Below are positions 50,850-59,400 of a stretch of 64,000 bases of DNA, piece after piece. Numbering within the stretch: the stretch's first letter is position 1; each line of letters starts with the position of its first letter. Origin of the DNA: Lamellibrachia satsuma (Eukaryota; Annelida; Polychaeta; Sabellida; Siboglinidae); assembly GCA_033239005.1 (NCBI GenBank), contig BSQZ01000034.1, forward strand, positions 2,109,001-2,173,000. Direction: 5' to 3'. The notes beneath the pieces were generated by a model. The model was not told the DNA's origin. It worked only from the letters and a program-made list of their open reading frames with translations, and made no database searches. The translations under genes and the position numbers were made by a program.

Positions 50850-53715
50850 TAACATCATGACCTTGCAGACGCTCGGATAGCCCAGAGAATGTGGAGATTC
50901 TTTCTGACTCTGAGCTTCCTGCCTCTCCTACTGGGAAGAGAAGAAAGAGGGCTGGTGGCCCAAATGAGGAAGGAGAGACTGTAAAACGGTGAGTTGTTTG
51001 TTTTTTTGCAATTCTAGGTATCAATCTCCTAGCAGACTCATATAGTATCTTGCCTTTGATATGACTCCTTACACAAAGCATTCTATTTTAAGCTATCTGA
51101 GTTCAGCTTTATCCCGTATCAACCTCCTCTTCCTCCCTCCCCTCTCCCCCTCTGTATCTCCTCTCTTTCCCCTCAGTAACTTCCCTTTTTCCCTTCTGTC
51201 TCTCCCCCTCCCTCCGTCTCTCCCCCTCCCTCCCCTCTTCCCCCTCTTTCACTCTCACATTACCTCTCTTCCTTCCTCCCCCTCGCTATCTCCCTACTCT
51301 ACCCTCTTTCCCTCCTCTCTCCCAACCCTTTATTACATTTTATTTATAGTTGTGTTAAAAGCACTTAGAGTATATTCATGTTATTCACCCATGCCCCATC
51401 TGTTCCAGTCACCCATGCCCCATCTGTTCCAGACACCCATGCCCCATCTGTTCCAGACACCCATGCCCCATCTGTTCCAGTCACCCATGCCCCATCTGTT
51501 CCAGTCACCCATGCCCCATCTGTTCCAATCACCCACGCTCCATCTGTTCCAGTCACCCATGCCCCATCTGTTCCAGTCACCCATGCCCCATCTGTTCCAG
51601 TCACCCATGCCCCATCTGTTCCAGTCACCCATGCCCCATCTGTTCCAGTCACCCATGCCCCATCTGTTCCAGTCACCCACGCTCCATCTATTCCAGTCAC
51701 CCATGCCCCATCTGTTCCAGATACCCACGCCCCATCTGTTCCAGTCACCCATGCCCCATCTGTTCCAGATACCCATGCCCCATCTGTTCCAGTCACCCAT
51801 GCCCCATCTGTTCCAGTCACCCACGCTCCATCTGTTCCAGTCACCCATGCTCCATCTGTTCCAGTCACCCACGCCCCATCTGTTCCAGTCACCCATGCCC
51901 CATCTGTTCCAGTCACCCATGCCCCATCTGTTCCAGTCACCCACGCTCCATCTGTTCCAGTCACCCATGCCCCATCTGTTCCAGATACCCATGCCCCATC
52001 TGTTCCAGTCACCCATGCCTCATCTGTTCCAGTCACCCATGCCCCATCTGTTCCAGTCACCCATGCCCCATCTGTTCCAGTCACCCATGCCCCATCTGTT
52101 CCAGTCACCCATGCCTCATCTGTTCCAGTCACCCATGCCCCATCTGTTCCAGTCACCCACGCTCCATCTGTTCCAGTCACCCATGCCCCATCTGTTCCCG
52201 ATACCCATGCCCCATCTGTTCCAGTCACCCACGCTCCATCTGTTCCAGTCACCCATGCCTCATCTGTTCCAGTCACCCATGCCCCATCTGTTCCAGTCAC
52301 CCATGCCCCATCTGTTCCAGTCACCCATGCCTCATCTGTTCCAGTCTCCCATGCCTCATCTGTTCCAGTCACCCATGCCCCATCTGTTCCAGTCACCCAT
52401 GCCCTATCTGTTCCAGTCTCCCATGCCTCATCTGTTCCAGTCACCCATGCCCCATCTGTTCCAGTCACCCACGCTCCATCTGTTCCAGTCACCCATGCCC
52501 CATCTGTTCCAGATACCCATGCCTCATCTGTTCCAGTCACCCATGCCCCATCTGTTCCAGTCACCCATGCCCCATCTGTTCCAGTCACCCACGCTCCATC
52601 TGTTCCAGTCACCCATGCCTCATCTGTTCCAGTCACCCATGCCCCATCTGTTCCAGTCACCCACGCTCCATCTGTTCCAGTCACCCATGCCCCATCTGTT
52701 CCCGATACCCATGCCCCATCTGTTCCAGTCACCCACGCTCCATCTGTTCCAGTCACCCATGCCTCATCTGTTCCAGTCTCCCATGCCTCATCTGTTCCAG
52801 TCACCCATGCCCCATCTGTTCCAGTCACCCATGCCCTATCTGTTCCAGTCTCCCATGCCTCATCTGTTCCAGTCACCCATGCCCTATCTGTTCCAGTCAC
52901 CCACGCTCCATCTGTTCCAGTCACCCATGCCCCATCTGTTCCAGATACCCATGCCCCATCTGTTCAAACCTGTTCAGTCAGGCACTCATTGAAGCACATG
53001 TGTTGAGATGTCTCGAGAGCACAGAGACTGACAAACGAGTGACAAGGACCAGGAGGCATCCTGACCGCAACGGCATCCACACCATCTCCAGTCTCGGCGG
53101 TGAGTAATCAGAGTTTTGTTTTTGACAGGACAGTTTCTGACCCTATTAAATTAATTTATCTCTTAGGATTCCAGATTATATTTGGAACAAGAAACATACT
53201 CTACAGCACAATTTCAAAATAATATTAGCCGAGTTGCCCAGCATTGCATGATAGAAAAAGCCAGCAACTGCAAGAACCTATGAATCCTTGCACCACCCAG
53301 TCATGTTTTTGTAGGGCAATGGCAGTGGCAATGATGGCTTCTACATCATGCCTCAAACATCGTGTACCACTGCCGGTTTCACAAAGCATTCGTACCGTAC
53401 AAAGGACCTTATGTGTACATTTGACATAGATCACGTAACTGAGCAATCATAGAAAACACGCATAGCGTTGTGAACAATTGTACATAAGTGAAAACCACCA
53501 TTGTTCCAAGTTACATAATCTACGTCACACATTCACGTAAATTCCTTTGTAAGATGTCCACCCCCAGGAATTTTTAATATATGAACCATCCCCAGGGCCC
53601 CCGAGAACACCTACAAAATGTCAGCCCCATACATGCAAGACTGATGGAGATATGAGGGAACATACAAACAGACATGCATACAGACAGATATGTATGCATG
53701 CATGTAGGCTGGCAG

Positions 53716-53746
<31 letters not shown>

Positions 53747-55255
53747 GGCAGGCAGGCAGGCAGGCAAACAAACACACAAACTGTTTTATAGTAGAGTTGT
53801 AACTTTAATTAAATAAATTAAATGGAATGCTGTAAGCTGCTGCAATATTTACATTGAAGACAATGTGTTCATCTGATCAGAGGCAACGTATTGTCATCCA
53901 GGTTATAATGTTTTTTGTGTTATTAAAATGAAAACAAAACTAAATTTTTGTGAGACTGCCATATCCATACTCTACTGATGCTGTTGTCTTGGCATCCATC
54001 CAGATGATGACTTTGATGAAAATATGCCGATAAATCCGAAGAAGAGGCAGACATAGTGAGTAAGTTACAAGTCCTACTTCTGCACTGTTAGTACCGTATT
54101 CTACCTAATACGCACACAGTATGCTTGACAAAAAATTGGGCCACGGAAAAATGTCATGGAATCTGTTCTTCTAAGTGTACACCAAAATAAGTTTCTCTAG
54201 ACAATAAGGTAATGGCTTAACACTAGTGGTGTCATTTGGTGACTAGTGTAGAACAACTAAAAATTGGTGCCAAATGTTTAACGCCAAATGTTTAACACCA
54301 GATGGCGACACTTTTCAGTTGTTCCACACTAGTCAAATTACAATAATTATGGATCCTGCTGATTAAAAAAAGGGGTGTATGCTAATTAGGGCTTGTACAC
54401 TTAATAAGTCGAATATGGTAATTTGAAAGTTGAAATTCACAAACGCACCAAGCTTTGAACGTCTTCTTCTGTGAAACTGGGATTTAGAAGCCAAAACTAA
54501 TATGCAAGTCTCACAGTGTGTAAGGAACCCCGTCAGTGTATTGTATCTTCATACAGGTAGGTTAATTTTTACAAAACTGTTTTTGTCTTAGGTTGGTTTC
54601 ATTATTAAGCCAAACTTTGACTTTTTTACTCAAATATTGCATGTTCATTTGCTAAATAAGAGATGTTATAAAGATTTGTAGCAGAACAACTAATTTAATC
54701 TTGTCACGTACATGTGTATGATTTGTTTGTAAGTGCATATTCTTCCAGCAAACTACAGTGCACATAAAGATTAAAGTTATATATATATCTTGCAGCTTGG
54801 ACAAGAAACAGATGCAGCCTCTTATCACATCCAAGCTAATGGTGAAAGACCTGCCCTCGACAAGCAACAATTTCAGAAAATACTCAACTGTCGTGAACAC
54901 TTTACAATCTTCCTCTGATAACGAATCTAACAGCGATTCGGACGCAGAATCAAGTGATTCAATTTCTCGAAACTTCTCCGATGGTCCAAATGATGTGAGT
55001 GACAACCGTCGGGCTGCAGTGCATTCTGGGATGCCTACACCAAGAGCCTCTCCATTTCGCACTTTCAAACGTATCTCTGACCAGGGAAATGCTGTTCTTG
55101 ATTACCATAACCAGTTCCGGAAAGGAGACGTTGAAAAGGCACAGAAGAAGAGCGAAGCAAGAGCCAGCAAATCAAAAAAGAGGACTTGGAAGCGGAAAGG
55201 GAAACGAAAGAAGAACGGAGGAGCCCCAAAGAAGAGAAGGAAATTAACCAGATAG
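30677..55255 (+). CDS. UIMC1: UIMC1/RAP80-like ubiquitin-interaction protein (gene span, ~15 exons)
   Basis: Ortholog of RAP80, the nuclear subunit that brings the BRCA1-A complex (Abraxas, BRCC36) to K63-ubiquitin at DNA breaks. Proposed exons: 30677-30694, 34932-34983, 35629-35681, 36030-36671, 38376-38524, 38947-39052, 39908-39969, 40409-40424, 40826-42142, 43431-43539, 49543-49606, 50869-50988, 52945-53099, 54004-54055, 54796-55255. All junction phases agree, total 3375 nt, 1124 residues (human about 719 from memory). Order of parts: basic MAPKKK start (human MPRRKKK), UIM-like pair at about 34-66, Abraxas-interacting-like segment at about 373-402, two UBZ-type fingers C-x2-C-x11-H-x3-C at 810-829 and 906-925, SPFRTFKRIS...LDY at about 1057-1075 (human SPVKSFVSIS...LVDF), Lys/Arg tail. 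No clear SUMO-interaction motif was found. Exons 1-3 are the least certain. Confidence 0.88.
30695..34931. other. UIMC1 intron 1, no certain exon
   Basis: 4.2 kb. The only exon-like piece is 33659-33712 (see rejected items). ORFs 31644-32148 and 33287-33472 have no recognised motif. Confidence 0.45.
34932..34983 (+). CDS. UIMC1: UIMC1-like exon 2 (tentative)
   Basis: After TTTTCATTGTAG the frame reads FEVEKPEPKLLPLRKRQ and leaves one base before GTGAAA. The basic LRKRQ run just before the UIM region resembles LAKRKIAQ of RAP80. Only this frame is open directly after the acceptor. The donor is non-ideal, and the ORF continues with an acidic stretch, so the 3' border is uncertain. Confidence 0.5.
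35629..35681 (+). CDS. UIMC1: UIMC1-like exon 3, first half of UIM 1
   Basis: Encodes CGTDFADMTKEEKHELL before a perfect GTAAGT donor; MTKEEKHELL corresponds to MTEEEQFALAL of RAP80 UIM1. The acceptor chosen (GTCGTAG) gives phase agreement with exon 2. A better-looking acceptor at 35588 (TATTTTAG) would start the exon at 35589 in phase 0 and would need a different upstream exon. Confidence 0.6.
36030..36671 (+). CDS. UIMC1: UIMC1-like exon 4, UIM-like motifs and disordered linker
   Basis: 642 nt, phase 0 to 0. Acceptor TTTTTATAG, donor CAG followed by GTCAGA. It begins EVIRASKQEYAQEELLHNLRQSQE, completing the first UIM-like helix and supplying the second. The rest is charged and Ser/Thr-rich with KKLRLRRRPQLQ and acidic SSDDSSVIFEK stretches, likely disordered nuclear sequence. 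Confidence 0.8.
36672..38375. other. UIMC1 intron 4, no gene seen
   Basis: Short ORFs at 37111-37413 and 37667-37873 have no recognised motif or paired splice sites. Confidence 0.4.
38376..38524 (+). CDS. UIMC1: UIMC1-like exon 5
   Basis: 149 nt after GTGATCTTACAG, ending AACAG before GTATTT, phase 0 to 2. Encodes EKLSQNVDSDETQDLFSNND and a Ser/Gly-rich stretch. The phase fits both neighbours; no domain is recognised. Confidence 0.75.
38947..39052 (+). CDS. UIMC1: UIMC1-like exon 6
   Basis: 106 nt between TATTTGCAG and a GTTGGG donor, phase 2 to 0. Encodes a basic stretch QKRKLDLEGD and then RPIFWAWDYWQ. The FW pair may correspond to the NYFWG part of the human Abraxas-interacting region, but the alignment is loose. 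Confidence 0.75.
39455..39545 (-). mobile_element. tRNA-like SINE head fragment
   Basis: On the minus strand CCAGAGTGCTGGGTTCGAGACC followed by CGCACCAGACATGG has a clear box B with 5-bp T stem. The upstream box A is degraded. A SINE head inside UIMC1 intron 6 is likelier than a working tRNA gene. Confidence 0.45.
39908..39969 (+). CDS. UIMC1: UIMC1-like exon 7
   Basis: 62 nt between CATTTCAG and GTATGT, phase 0 to 2. Encodes DDKILGKIAPETPTRKLINK. Both splice sites are strong. Confidence 0.75.
40409..40424 (+). CDS. UIMC1: UIMC1-like microexon 8 (16 nt)
   Basis: Only 16 nt lie between TTTGTTTCAG and GTATGT, encoding (R)ALKRK. It takes phase 2 from exon 7 and returns phase 0 to exon 9. Without it, exon 7 would enter exon 9 out of frame, which is the main argument that it is real. 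Confidence 0.7.
40826..42142 (+). CDS. UIMC1: UIMC1-like exon 9, largest exon with Abraxas-interacting-like segment
   Basis: 1317 nt (439 codons), phase 0 to 0, between TTTTTTCCATTCAG and CAG-GTACGT. The N-terminal part reads YFTPPGVSTGHCTQRIIEFF followed by REEQTNMRRLQ, which follows the human FCPDGV...KVILCQLEVYQKSLKMAQ of the region that binds Abraxas. The remainder is charged, disordered-looking, with acidic DSDNIDKDVDWLPD, many Lys-rich runs, a degenerate VAKESEAVAMETK repeat and poly-Q near the end. Confidence 0.85.
42380..42436. repeat. (CA)n(TA)n microsatellite
   Basis: Nine or so CA units pass into a TA run. Confidence 0.9.
42661..42877 (-). mobile_element. LINE reverse-transcriptase fragment (CR1/L2-like)
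   Basis: The minus strand reads IIFTLYTTSLQRIFRRH, VHYHKYADDIQLYASYNPDV, then ETVRRLTDCIREVR and WWMTQTALGKSD. The YADD catalytic box and DCIxEVRxWM motif are typical of CR1/L2-type RT. The end contains a ~40-bp tandem duplication of CATCTGACTTCCCTAATGCA. Intronic remnant in UIMC1. Confidence 0.75.
43295..43350 (-). repeat. Dispersed repeat, copy 3 (inverted)
   Basis: The minus strand gives CAGATGGCAAGTGGACAAGG...CATTGGCTTATCAAGAG, homologous to 6826-6905 and 26411-26500. It ends about 80 bp before the UIMC1 exon 10 acceptor. Confidence 0.55.
43431..43539 (+). CDS. UIMC1: UIMC1-like exon 10, UBZ-type zinc finger 1
   Basis: 109 nt, phase 0 to 1. Encodes CPMCFKYFSLDGIEEHAFNC, with ligands Cys (43443), Cys (43452), His (43488) and Cys (43500): C-x2-C-x11-H-x3-C. 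This is the spacing of RAP80 finger 1 and of RAD18-type UBZ fingers. Confidence 0.88.
44681..45136. mobile_element. 456-bp TIR element (MITE), copy 1
   Basis: Perfect 18-bp terminal inverted repeats, GGGCACGGACCACAGTCA at the left and its complement at the right. Same length as the copy at 47177-47632, with only a few substitutions seen between them. No TA target duplication is visible here (CA left, AA right). The 70-codon ORF inside is simply shared by both copies. Confidence 0.88.
45742..46221 (-). pseudogene. Cys-rich coding remnant of unknown origin
   Basis: The minus strand frame of 160 codons has one internal stop. First part: FYVTCPGHDNCTATLTLDCY, GGDCKICRYSSIACSGG; after the stop: NDGLNRGLGASLPKNVNFSR and NVKGCACATIDRLNYGAGD. 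The CxxC/CxxxxxC spacing suggests a secreted or zinc-binding protein, but no family is recognised. It may be a retrocopy or part of an element, since it lies between the twin MITEs. Confidence 0.3.
47177..47632. mobile_element. 456-bp TIR element (MITE), copy 2
   Basis: Same 18-bp TIRs as copy 1, flanked by TA on both sides (47175-47176 and 47633-47634), which fits Tc1/mariner-type insertion. A third, diverged left end (GGGCACAGACCACAGTCGG) starts at 47714, but its other end was not found. Confidence 0.9.
48028..49210 (-). mobile_element. Degraded LINE, 5' region and AP-endonuclease domain
   Basis: Minus-strand pieces read FTLFWKGKEPEDPCLYGVGF and AVKNSLLDT, then SIYAPT, LILLGDFNARVGSDHQSWPS and LCITNTFFQ...LWKHPSSHKWHQ. 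SxYAPT, GDFNARVG and TW(K)HPRSxxWHQ are AP-endonuclease motifs. Frameshifts separate the pieces; the RT part is absent. A 5' UTR-like stretch extends to about 49210, next to a (CAATA)n run. Confidence 0.8.
49543..49606 (+). CDS. UIMC1: UIMC1-like exon 11
   Basis: 64 nt after TCGTTATTTTAG, ending AAAAA before GTGAGG, phase 1 to 2. Encodes DDDAVAGRLRQPTGGADTSDK. The 6.0-kb intron before it is filled with transposable elements. Confidence 0.75.
49830..50222. repeat. 65-bp tandem repeat, about 6 units
   Basis: Units share TTTGACTGCTATATTTGTCA, TTTGATATTATACTTTTGTG and ATGAACACAACRAAAGTATC. Located in UIMC1 intron 11. Confidence 0.93.
50462..50788. mobile_element. Foldback (long inverted repeat) element, ~327 bp
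   Basis: Left arm CTAACAACGTTAATTGCTTC...AAGAAAAATGACAC pairs with right arm GTGTAATTTTTCTTTGAAGC...ACTTTGTTAG. The arms also share the CACTAGATTTA / ATCTAGTGAC and CTTTATCAGATGAAAATGTA segments and meet at a TA core near 50637-50657. It is a MITE-like or foldback insertion 80 bp before exon 12. Confidence 0.75.
50869..50988 (+). CDS. UIMC1: UIMC1-like exon 12
   Basis: 120 nt between ACCTTGCAG and GTGAGT, phase 2 to 2. Encodes RSDSPENVEILSDSELPASP then GKRRKRAGGPNEEGETVK. The acidic NVEILSDSE stretch resembles a SUMO-interaction core, though not at the RAP80 position. The next exon completes the split codon as Arg. Confidence 0.78.
51111..51345 (+). other. Long polypyrimidine tract
   Basis: About 230 nt almost purely C/T, ending ACATTTTATTTATAG. 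It precedes the 24-bp array. The AG at 51348-51349 is a good-looking acceptor, but its frame hits a stop after six codons. Confidence 0.8.
51384..52966 (+). repeat. 24-bp minisatellite derived from UIMC1 zinc-finger 2 exon start, about 65 units
   Basis: Unit: CCCATCTGTTCCAGTCACCC followed by ATGC. 24 nt is eight codons and no frame-breaking indel occurs. In the UIMC1 frame each unit reads C-P-I-C-S-S-H-P (variants CLIC, SIC, RYP, SLP) with no stop from 51359 on, and the last unit continues directly into the second UBZ finger. Each TTCCAG is an acceptor-like site in phase 2. The ATG-containing ORFs in the other two frames and on the minus strand are side effects. Confidence 0.92.
52945..53099 (+). 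CDS. UIMC1: UIMC1-like exon 13, UBZ-type zinc finger 2
   Basis: Starting at the acceptor CCAG (52941-52944) in the last 24-bp repeat unit, phase 2 gives RYP and then CPICSNLFSQALIEAHVLRC: ligands Cys (52952), Cys (52961), His (52997), Cys (53009), the same C-x2-C-x11-H-x3-C as finger 1. It ends GGCG before GTGAGT in phase 1, as exon 14 needs. A start at 52978 or 53020 also keeps phase but cuts the finger in half. Earlier repeat units are equally in phase, so the exon may be longer (see findings). Confidence 0.75.
53715..53766. repeat. (GCAC)n/(GGCA)n microsatellite
   Basis: About seven GCAC units followed by five GGCA units. Confidence 0.9.
54004..54055 (+). CDS. UIMC1: UIMC1-like exon 14
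   Basis: 52 nt between CATCCATCCAG and GTGAGT, phase 1 to 2. Encodes DDDFDENMPINPKKRQT, acidic then basic. Confidence 0.75.
54233..54343. repeat. Small inverted repeat
   Basis: ATTTGGTGACTAGTGTAGAA...CAACTAAAAA pairs with TTTTCAGTTGTTCCACACTAG-TCAAAT about 50 bp on. Probably a short MITE in UIMC1 intron 14. Confidence 0.55.
54796..55255 (+). CDS. UIMC1: UIMC1-like terminal exon 15
   Basis: 460 nt from TATATCTTGCAG to TAG at 55253. Encodes YLDKKQMQPLITSK, an acidic Ser-rich stretch (SDNESNSDSDAESSDS), then SPFRTFKRISDQGNAVLDYH, which matches the C-terminal SPVKSFVSISEATDCLVDF of human RAP80 in position and pattern, and a Lys/Arg tail resembling a nuclear localisation signal. Confidence 0.87.
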
Positions 55256-55349
55256 AATTGCATTTTTATTTTGTTGAATTTTTTAGCATTTAACGTTATG
55301 CCTGCAGACATTGAGCGTGATATCTAGGTATTTGTGGTAGGTCCATACA

Positions 55350-55355
55350 AATAAA
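55350..55355 (+). promoter_or_regulatory. Candidate polyadenylation signal of UIMC1
   Basis: AATAAA about 95 nt after the UIMC1 stop codon. It is the first good hexamer downstream. Use is inferred only from position. Confidence 0.45.
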
Positions 55356-55359
55356 TATA

Positions 55360-56455
55360 CATATATATACTCTTAGATGCTACATACACACACCGATTAT
55401 GCATACATAGTGCTATGCATGGCAGACCGCTGCTGTGTCGCTGTTTTAAGTAGACTGCAGCCATTTCTAATTGTTAGTGCATGACCAGAATCTGTGTCCT
55501 TATTTGTATCAACAAATATTTTGTGTGAATTTGAGTACATTTCACAACATTGATGAAGTGATCTGCATGTATGGATAATCAGTCTAAATATGCTGCGCCT
55601 AGACTATGTTATGTATATCGTCATCGCAACCTGTACAGTTTATAAATCCTTGAAAACAGTGGAATGTTTGGATACATAAATTTCTGCCCTTTTTTTAATG
55701 AATGTTGACCGTATGTGATCTTTAATAGTTTGTCCAATGATTCCACCTAAACTAAATAACAAATGCAAACAAGGGTAGTGGATGATAGGTTCAAGACAAA
55801 TCTGAAAGAAGTCGAGCAAAAAATTTAATTGAGGATGACCTTTAATATTGAATAGTTACTAGAGTCGATATCATTTCTTTTTCATGTAACTGATTTCTTT
55901 ACATTAATGTGAAAGAATACAATATCTTTATTTTGTTCAAAATATTGTGTCTATGTGGACAACTGCTCTCAAAGGTTATGAAAATGGGGTATTTTTATGA
56001 CTGTTACTGCCAATATGTTTGTTACAAGCAAGTATAGTGATGTTTAATGTTAGTTCATAAAATGTTGATGTTTAAAGCCAGTGTTTGTTTGTATACAGGT
56101 GCTGTGTGGAGGTTATTTGGTTGGTTAAAACTCATTTCCCCCCTTAACTTACCTTTATAATTAGTAATTAAAAGCATGTTTCTCCTACTTGTGTAGTTAT
56201 TAATAACTTTGTGCTACATAAAGTTTACAAATACCTTGACAGTTCATTGCTAAATTGCACTTCAATTATATTAAAATTATTGCATTATGCCACGTTACCT
56301 CTGGTGACTAACATAAGTTGTTACTTTAAATATATCTATACCTAATTTTAAGCATGCATAAAAAGCACTCTGAAAACTATTCTGACACTTGCACCAAATT
56401 CAATCCTAGTTCTTCCAGAGTCTATACAGCATCTGGAAATAGCATATCGCATGTG
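55360..56455. other. Intergenic, no gene seen
   Basis: AT-rich DNA after UIMC1; no exon, RNA gene or named repeat recognised. Confidence 0.4.
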
Positions 56456-56459
56456 GACA

Positions 56460-59400
56460 TCTGTCAAATATAGGGCATGCCTGTCCCTAACTCCGCCATG
56501 GACGGTCCCAAGCCCGGCTGAGAAAGGAGGAGGGTTGGGCGTGGGGCTAGCACCCCCACCCTGTAAAGAAACCCAACGCTACAGAAACATTCACAACAAT
56601 TAAAACTACGACGTCTGTCCTGGAAGAGGTAGGGCCTGGTTTACCAGGGCGCATGAAGTGTTGCGGTCAAAGCCGAAAGGAAGCCACAATGCCGACTACT
56701 CTTCTTTCGACCAGGAAAAATTTAAACATCGGCACATGGAATGTGCGAACAATGTACGAGGTGGGGAAAACTGCCCAAGTGGCAGCAGAAATGCGGAGAT
56801 TCAACCTCGCTCTACTCGGGCTCTGCGAAACCCGATGGACCCAGTCAGGACGACTGCGACTAACAACAGGAGAGCTTATGCTATACTCCGGACACGAGGA
56901 AGATGATGCCCCTCACTCAGAGGGGGTTGCCCTCTTATTGGGGAAGGAGGCACAGAGAGCACTTATTGGCTGGGAAGCCAGAGGACCGAGGTGCTTAACA
57001 GCATCCTTTAGAACAAAGAACAAAAAGATTAAAATGAACATAGTGCAGTGCTACGCCCCAACCAACAACAAGACTGACGAAACCAAAGATGAATTCTACA
57101 ACCAACTGCTTGATATCATGAGCAATTTAGGGGATAAAAACATCAACCTGATTATGGGAGATTTCAATGCTAAGATTGGATCGGACAACCAAGGATATGA
57201 AAATGTGATGGGAGTTCATGGGCTGGGTGTGATGAATGACAATGGGGAGCGGTTTGTGAATGCTTGTGCAATAAACAACATTGTGATTGGGGAAGTGTGT
57301 TCACACACAAAAGAATACATAAGGCGACATGGGTATCTCCTGACCAAGTCACTGAAAATCAGATAGACCACATCGGCATAAACAAAATGTTTAGAAGATC
57401 ACTACAAGACGTGCGTGTGAAGAGAGGTGCTGACGTTGCGTCTGATCACCACCTAGTAACAGCCAGGCTAAAACTCAAGCTAAGAAGAAATGGAGTAGAA
57501 CAAGAAAGACAAAAGGCAAGATATAATGTGGATTTCCTGAAGGACCCAAGCACAGCAAAAGAATATAAAGTTGCATTAGCTAATAGATTCAAAGTCCTGC
57601 AAGAACTGTATGATGAAGATGAGGAGTAGACATCAACAGCCAATGGAGTCACATCAAAGATGCAGTAAACAACACATGCGAAGAGGTAATTGGAAGAAGA
57701 AACCCCAACAGAAAGACTGGATTTCAGTAGAAACTATGAGGAAAATACAGACCAGAAGAGACAAGAAGGAAGCAGTCAACAGCAGCCGCACAAGGGCGGC
57801 AAAGGTAACAGCTCAGAAAGAGCACACTGCAGCAAATAGAGAGGTGAAGAAAAGTGTCAAAACAGACAAAAGGAACTTCGTGGAGGGACTTGCACAAGAA
57901 GCAGAAAAGGCAGCAGCTAGCAGGAACATGAAGCAACTTTACGATACAACAAGGAAGTTAGCTGGAAAGTTTAAGAAATCAGAGCGGCCAATCAGAGACA
58001 AAAATGGGATCGCCCTGATGTCGGCAGACAAACAGCTTAACAGATGGGCAGAGCATTTTGAAGAGCTGCTCAACAGTCCAGTACCGCAGAATCAACCAGA
58101 CATCCAACCAGCTGAGACAGATCTCCCAATAGACTGTAATAAACCCACTAGAGAAGAGATAAAAAAGGCAATCGCACATATGAAAAATGGGAAAATAGCA
58201 GGCCCTGATGGTATCCCCGCAGAAGCACTAAAGGCAGATATAAATACTTCAGTAGAAATGCTGTACAGTCTTTTTGAGGAGATCTGGGAAAAAGAAGAAA
58301 TTCCAGCAGAATGGAAGGAAGGTTACCTTATCAAGATTCCCAAGAAAGGAGACCTGAGCCGCTGTGATAACTACAGAGGAATCACGTTGTTGTCAGTACC
58401 TGGGAAGATTCTAAACAGGATAATCCTAGAGAGAATGAAAGGCAAAGTGGACCAAACTCTGCGTGAACAGCAAGCAGGCTTCAGGCAGGACAGATCGTGT
58501 ACTGACCAGATTGCAACACTGCGAATCATAGTGGAACAATCCATCGAATGGAACTCATCCCCTATACATCAACTTTGTTGATTACGAAAGCCTTTGACAG
58601 TGTGGACAGGGAGACACTCTGGAAAGTGCTAAGACACTATGGGGTGCCCAAGAAACTAGTAAACATGATCAAAAACTCCTATGAAGGAATGTCATGCAGA
58701 GTTATTCATGAAGGTCAACTTACAAAGAACTTTGAGGTTAGGACGGGGTGAGACAGGGATGCTTACTGTCACCATTCCTCTTCATTCTAGTCATAGACTG
58801 GGTCATGAAAACAGCAACCAAGGAGAAGCGAAATGGAATCCAGTGGACGATGCTGACCCAACTTGATGACCTGGACTTTGCGGATGACCTTGCACTCCTG
58901 TCTCACAGCCATAGGCAGATGCAAGACAAAACAACAGAACTGGCATTGATTTCAGGGCGGGTTGGGTTGAAAATCAACAAAAGGAAAACAAAGATCCTGA
59001 GAACAAATGCTACTTGCGAAACACCAATCATGCTTGAGGGAGAGACACTGGATGAGGTCAAAGACTTCAGATATCTAGGCAGCATAGTGGATACGCATGG
59101 AGGGACAGAGGCAGACATAAAGAAAAGGATCAGCAAAGCAAGGGTAGCTTTCCACCTGTTGAGAAAGGTGTGGAAGTCAAAAGTAATTGGAGAAACCACA
59201 AAAATACGCTTGTTTAACACAAATGTAAAGTCCGTGTTGCTGTACGGAGCAGAAACATGGCGAATAAACAAGACCACACTGAAAAGGATCCAGACATTTG
59301 TCAACCATTGCCTGAGAAGAATTCTCCGAATACACTGGATGGACAGGGTGAGCAACAAAGACCTCTGGGATAGAACACACCAAGCCCAAATAGAGATAGA

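Noticed and set aside
51061..53006. ORFs of 519 to 643 codons (PHLFQSPM, APSVPVTH, GTDGAWVT repeats)
   Set aside because: They are the other frames of the 24-bp array; the frame continuous with UIMC1 lacks start codons and is a different one.
53020..53099. Shorter exon 13 starting at 53020
   Set aside because: It keeps phase but discards the zinc finger and uses a poor acceptor (CTCGAGAG).
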